This document shows positions 61,143 through 64,000 of a DNA stretch of 64,000 bases, piece after piece. The notes under the pieces are model-generated. The model had not been told where the DNA came from. It did not search any database and saw nothing but the letters and a program-made list of their open reading frames with translations. The number at the start of each line of letters is the position of its first letter. Position 1 is the stretch's first letter. Source of the stretch: Streptomyces aurantiogriseus (GTDB lineage Bacteria; Actinomycetota; Actinomycetes; Streptomycetales; Streptomycetaceae). The position numbers were made by a program, and so were the translations under genes. The stretch is from NCBI RefSeq assembly GCF_014649375.1, contig NZ_BMSX01000004.1:310001-374000 (forward strand), in the 5' to 3' direction.

Positions 61143-61553
61143 GTGGATATCCAACCGATCACCTACTCCCAGTCCGCCACCGCCGACCGCCCCTGGCTGG
61201 CGTCCGTCCACGGACTCGACACCCCGGTGACCATCACCCTCGACACGACCCTGTTCACACAGGGCACTCACTACGCACCACCGAGCCCGGCCCAGCCCCA
61301 CAACGTCATGCACTCCGGCATCCCCCTCGGCCGCATCACCGCCACCGGCCTGTACGGCCCCTGGGACAGGGATTCCACCGACGGCCGCGCCACCTTCACC
61401 GGCGTACTCCTCGCCGACGTGCCCTTCGCCCCCGGCAGCCCCCGCGCCGGCGCGGCCCTGCTCTGGCACGGCGTGATCGCCGCCGCCCACATCCCCGGCG
61501 GCCTGGACGTCTCCACCATCACCGCCTCGACCGCACAGATCCACTTCATCTGA
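61143..61553 (+). CDS. Head decoration protein
   Basis: A 136-residue protein directly before the capsid gene. The core HNVMHSGIPLGRITATGLYG, GRATFTGVLLADVPF and the C-terminal beta-rich HGVIAAAHIPGGLDVS correspond to the Hdp/gpD-like decoration family. GTG 61143 has GGAGGAAC upstream; the frame is open earlier (from 61095) without conserved sequence. Confidence 0.7.
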   Translation: MDIQPITYSQSATADRPWLASVHGLDTPVTITLDTTLFTQGTHYAPPSPAQPHNVMHSGIPLGRITATGLYGPWDRDSTDGRATFTGVLLADVPFAPGSPRAGAALLWHGVIAAAHIPGGLDVSTITASTAQIHFI

Positions 61554-61582
61554 GCTCTCCGACCCGCTGAGGATCCCGCCCC

Positions 61583-62629
61583 ATGCTCGAAACCCTGCTG
61601 CGCGACATCGACGCGGCCGACCTGAACGCCTTCGCCCGCACCATGCAGACGCCGGCCGACTTCGAACTGACCCGCACGATCATGCCGGAACGCCGCCTGA
61701 ACTCCGTCAAGTTCCGCATCAAGAGCAGCAAGCGACGCGTGAACGCCGCCAAGTTCCGCGCCTACGACGCCCAGACCGCCATCGCCCGCCGCCAGGCCGA
61801 GAAGATCATCACCGAGGGCATGCTGCCCCCGCTCGGCCAGAAACTGATCGTGGGTGAACTGGAGCAGATCCTCCTCGACACCTCCCGCGGCGCTGACTCG
61901 TCGGAGTTCGTCGAGCTCCTCTACGACGACATCGAGCGCCACGTCGAGTCCATCCACAACCGCATGGAACTGGCCGCCGGCGACCTCCTCCTCGACGGCA
62001 AGTTCACCCTCAACGGCGAGAACGGTCTCACCCTGGAAGCCGACTTCGGCGTCCCGGCCGCCAACATGCCCACGGCCGCGAAGCCCTGGTCGGACCCGGC
62101 CAGCGACCCGATCGCCGACGAACTGCGCTGGATCGAGTACCTGCGCTCCATCGGCGCTCCACTCCCGGCCCGGGTGCTCACGTCGTACAAGGCGAGGGCG
62201 ACGCTGGCGGCGAACGACGCCTACCGTGCGGCGTACTACGGCAGCGTCAACGGCTCGACCACACCCACCGCGGTCCTCGCCCCCAACGAGGTGGAGGTCG
62301 TCCGCGCCCGCTACAACCTCCCTCCGATCACGGTCTACGACGTCCAGATCTCCGTGGACGACCAGTACCAGCGCGTCATCCCGGAGGATCGCTGGATCCT
62401 CCTTCCCCCCAACCCCGAGTCCTGGGCGGAGACGCAGTACGGCATCACGGCGGAGTCCCTGGTCCTGTCCTCCAGCACCAACCCGGCGATCACCCGCGAG
62501 GACGCCCCCGGCATCGTCATCACCGCCGACTACCAGGACGACCCGGTCCAGGTCTGGACGAAGGGGTCTGCGGTCGCGATGCCGGTGATGTACGTCCCCG
62601 ACATCCACATCACCGCGAAGGTCCTTTGA
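61583..62629 (+). CDS. Major capsid protein (GpE family)
   Basis: A 348-residue HK97-fold capsid protein of the lambda gpE type. Features are TRTIMPERRLNSVKFRIKSS, the spine-helix region GMLPPLGQKLIVGELEQILL, GDLLLDGKFTLNGENGLTLE, and the C-terminal strand APGIVITADYQDDPVQVWTK. No protease or delta domain is evident. It follows the decoration gene by 29 bp and shares its stop with the next start (TGATG). Confidence 0.9.
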   Translation: MLETLLRDIDAADLNAFARTMQTPADFELTRTIMPERRLNSVKFRIKSSKRRVNAAKFRAYDAQTAIARRQAEKIITEGMLPPLGQKLIVGELEQILLDTSRGADSSEFVELLYDDIERHVESIHNRMELAAGDLLLDGKFTLNGENGLTLEADFGVPAANMPTAAKPWSDPASDPIADELRWIEYLRSIGAPLPARVLTSYKARATLAANDAYRAAYYGSVNGSTTPTAVLAPNEVEVVRARYNLPPITVYDVQISVDDQYQRVIPEDRWILLPPNPESWAETQYGITAESLVLSSSTNPAITREDAPGIVITADYQDDPVQVWTKGSAVAMPVMYVPDIHITAKVL

Positions 62630-62814
62630 TGCCAACCACCCGAATCCTCGCCACGGCGGTCTTCGTCAGCGCCCCGAAGACGCGGGAGACGTTGCTGCTC
62701 GAACCCGGCACTGAGGTCAGCGACCCGGCGATTGCCGCGCAAATCACTCATCCCGACGCCTGGCTCTCGCAGACCCGGCGGCGCTCCCGTATCACGAGAG
62801 CCGAATCGTCATGA
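62629..62814 (+). CDS. Small head-associated protein, 61 residues
   Basis: Starts with ATG 62629 overlapping the capsid stop. Sequence includes TAVFVSAPKTRETLLLEPGT and SDPAIAAQITHPDAWLS. Proteins of this size follow the capsid gene in many Streptomyces phages, probably as head or connector factors. Confidence 0.6.
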   Translation: MPTTRILATAVFVSAPKTRETLLLEPGTEVSDPAIAAQITHPDAWLSQTRRRSRITRAESS

Positions 62815-63113
62815 GTCTGACGGATGCTGAGTACGCCTACCTACACTCCGAACTCGGCGAAGCGGAGCGCAGTGACCTGGAAGCTCGTTACCAGCGCCTC
62901 GGCTCGCTCCGAGCCGTCGCCATGGAGGTACTGCGTGAGCGCCGAGCGGCGCTCGTGGCTGACCCGTTGTCCGTCTCCGTCCAGGGTATCGCCACCATGA
63001 GCAACGCCGAGAACGTGAGAGCCATCGAGAGACAGATCGCGACGCTCCGGGAGGCCGACGTTGACAGCACCTGCCAATCCCCGGTCCTGCTGATCCGAAG
63101 GCCCCTTCGCTGA
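62811..63113 (+). CDS. Head-tail connector-type small protein
   Basis: A 100-residue helical protein that overlaps the previous gene (ATGA). LTDAEYAYLHSELGEAERSD and AMEVLRERRAALVADPLSVS are typical of small post-capsid phage proteins in actinobacteria. The last 20 residues (CQSPVLLIRRPLR) differ from the rest and may reflect a recombination joint. No further phage structural gene follows. Confidence 0.55.
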   Translation: MSLTDAEYAYLHSELGEAERSDLEARYQRLGSLRAVAMEVLRERRAALVADPLSVSVQGIATMSNAENVRAIERQIATLREADVDSTCQSPVLLIRRPLR

Positions 63114-63434
63114 CATGAGCTCGCGCCACTCAGCTTTCGGAGCGCGCTGGTAGAGGAGGAGTTGCAGGTGGTTAATCCCACACCTGCGGATGAATCCGAA
63201 GGTCTCTGCATCTCCTGTCGGTCCGGTCCCATATGATTGGGCCGTCTCAGAATGCGCCAGACCGTTCCCAAGAAGACGGGCCCTTCCGTACACCTCCACC
63301 GCTTAAGTGAGCACTGGTCATCGGTCTGTTGGTCACAGGGCGAAATCGAGCTCAGCAGGCTCGGAATCTTGCTCTGGCCAGCCGTTCTGTGATCTCTTGG
63401 TGCTCATTCATTTCGTAGTGACGGAGGTTGGACT
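63114..63434. other. 320-bp junction without a gene
   Basis: No coding frame, promoter or hairpin is clear. It separates the end of the head module from the methyltransferase and is where connector and tail genes would be expected in a complete phage. Confidence 0.5.
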
Positions 63435-64000
63435 GTGAGTGGCCACTACGGTGTGCCCCTCGAGCGGAGTGACCAGCTCAGGCTCACCCCCCACCAGCAC
63501 AGCTGTGAACCGGAGGGGTTCGAGGAGTGGCTGCGAACCTTCGGCAAGGACAAGCGGCTGGCGGTGGACCTGTTCTCCGGTGCGGGCGGCCTGAGCTTCG
63601 GCGTCCAGATGGCCGAATGGACACTGGCCGCAGCCGTCGACAGCGACGAACGCGCGCTTGAGACCCACAGGGCGAACTTCCCTGGCCTCAGTCTGAAGAT
63701 GGACCTCGGCGACGCGGCAGAGCGCGACAGGCTTGAAAAGATCCTCCAACCGGCAACGATCGACCTCGTTGCCGGAGGGCCTCCCTGCCAGCCCTTCAGC
63801 CGGGCCGGCAGGAACAAGATCCGTGACCTGGTGGAGAACCACGGCCGTGATCCCGAGGACCGGCGCAAGGAGCTCTGGCGCGCCTACCTGGACATGGTCA
63901 AGCGACTTCGTCCGCGCGTCGTCCTCATGGAGAACGTGCCAGACATGGGCCTTCATGACGATTTCGCCGTCATAAGGATCATTGAGGACGAACTGGAAGA
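63435..64000 (+). CDS. DNA (cytosine-5) methyltransferase, N-terminal part
   Basis: The open frame runs off the window (188 codons seen). Motif I is LAVDLFSGAGGLSFG (about 42-56), motif IV is AGGPPCQPFS with catalytic Cys118, and motif VI is MENVPDM. The enzyme transfers a methyl group from S-adenosylmethionine to cytosine C5. GTG 63435 has GGAGG eight bases upstream; the first 40 residues are a non-catalytic extension. It may be an orphan modification enzyme or half of a restriction-modification system whose nuclease gene lies to the right. Confidence 0.92.
   Translation, partial: MSGHYGVPLERSDQLRLTPHQHSCEPEGFEEWLRTFGKDKRLAVDLFSGAGGLSFGVQMAEWTLAAAVDSDERALETHRANFPGLSLKMDLGDAAERDRLEKILQPATIDLVAGGPPCQPFSRAGRNKIRDLVENHGRDPEDRRKELWRAYLDMVKRLRPRVVLMENVPDMGLHDDFAVIRIIEDELE

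Noticed and set aside
63114..63434. Right attachment site in the junction after the head genes
   Set aside because: No copy of the tRNA-Arg 3' sequence (TTCGAATCCTGC) is found there.

Overview
The window is high-GC actinobacterial DNA and most likely a Streptomyces chromosome. Reasons are the pervasive GTG and TTG starts, ATGA/GTGA stop-start overlaps, an SsgA-like protein (a family restricted to sporulating actinomycetes), large LuxR-type ATPase regulators, an anti-sigma-type ATPase and mycobacterial/Streptomyces nitrilase-cluster families. It falls into three blocks.

Block 1 (1-11.7 kb) is a nitrile/cyanide ('Nit1'-type) gene cluster. The tail of a NitC-like nitrilase is followed by a two-gene operon, rhodanese-type sulfurtransferase plus siroheme sulfite reductase, closed by a strong terminator. 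A nine-gene, mostly overlapping operon then carries the MSMEG_0570, 0569, 0572, 0568 and 0567 families, an amidohydrolase, two tandem nitrilase-fold proteins (the second has lost its catalytic Glu and Cys) and an MSMEG_0565-type glycosyltransferase. The same palindrome, TTGCCT-N3-AGGCAA, stands in front of both operons. My reading is cyanide/nitrile assimilation plus rhodanese detoxification, with the sulfite product recycled by the reductase.

Block 2 (11.7-43 kb) is accessory chromosome. It has two large LuxR-family ATPase regulators, a graveyard of gene fragments at 14.8-16.6 kb that resembles a scrambled partial copy of genes at 12-40 kb, and a frameshifted IS5-type transposase and a polysaccharide deacetylase bracketed by a 0.3-kb inverted repeat (17.0-20.0 kb). 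It also has truncated transposases, a TetR regulator with a family of GAGAAC-N4-GTTCTC sites, a divergent SDR/TetR pair with three operators, two DUF1348 paralogues, a flavin monooxygenase, hydrolases, and a GntR/ABC-transporter operon with a near-perfect operator.

Block 3 (43.0-64 kb, open at the right edge) is an integrated element in the 3' end of tRNA-Arg(CCU). In order it has a tyrosine integrase, a leader peptide and excisionase, an orphan C-terminal half of a large serine recombinase, and a leftward XRE/ImmA-peptidase/membrane/PAP2-like operon. Two ParB-domain proteins, a zinc-ribbon/DUF488 protein, an antirestriction-type adenine methyltransferase and a VRR-NUC nuclease follow. It then has a complete head-building and packaging module: terminase small and large subunits, portal, scaffold, decoration and major capsid proteins, and connector-like small genes. 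The morphogenesis run stops at 63.1 kb with no tail gene and is followed by a C5-cytosine methyltransferase. The layout resembles a capsid-forming phage satellite more than a complete prophage, but the right end lies outside the window.
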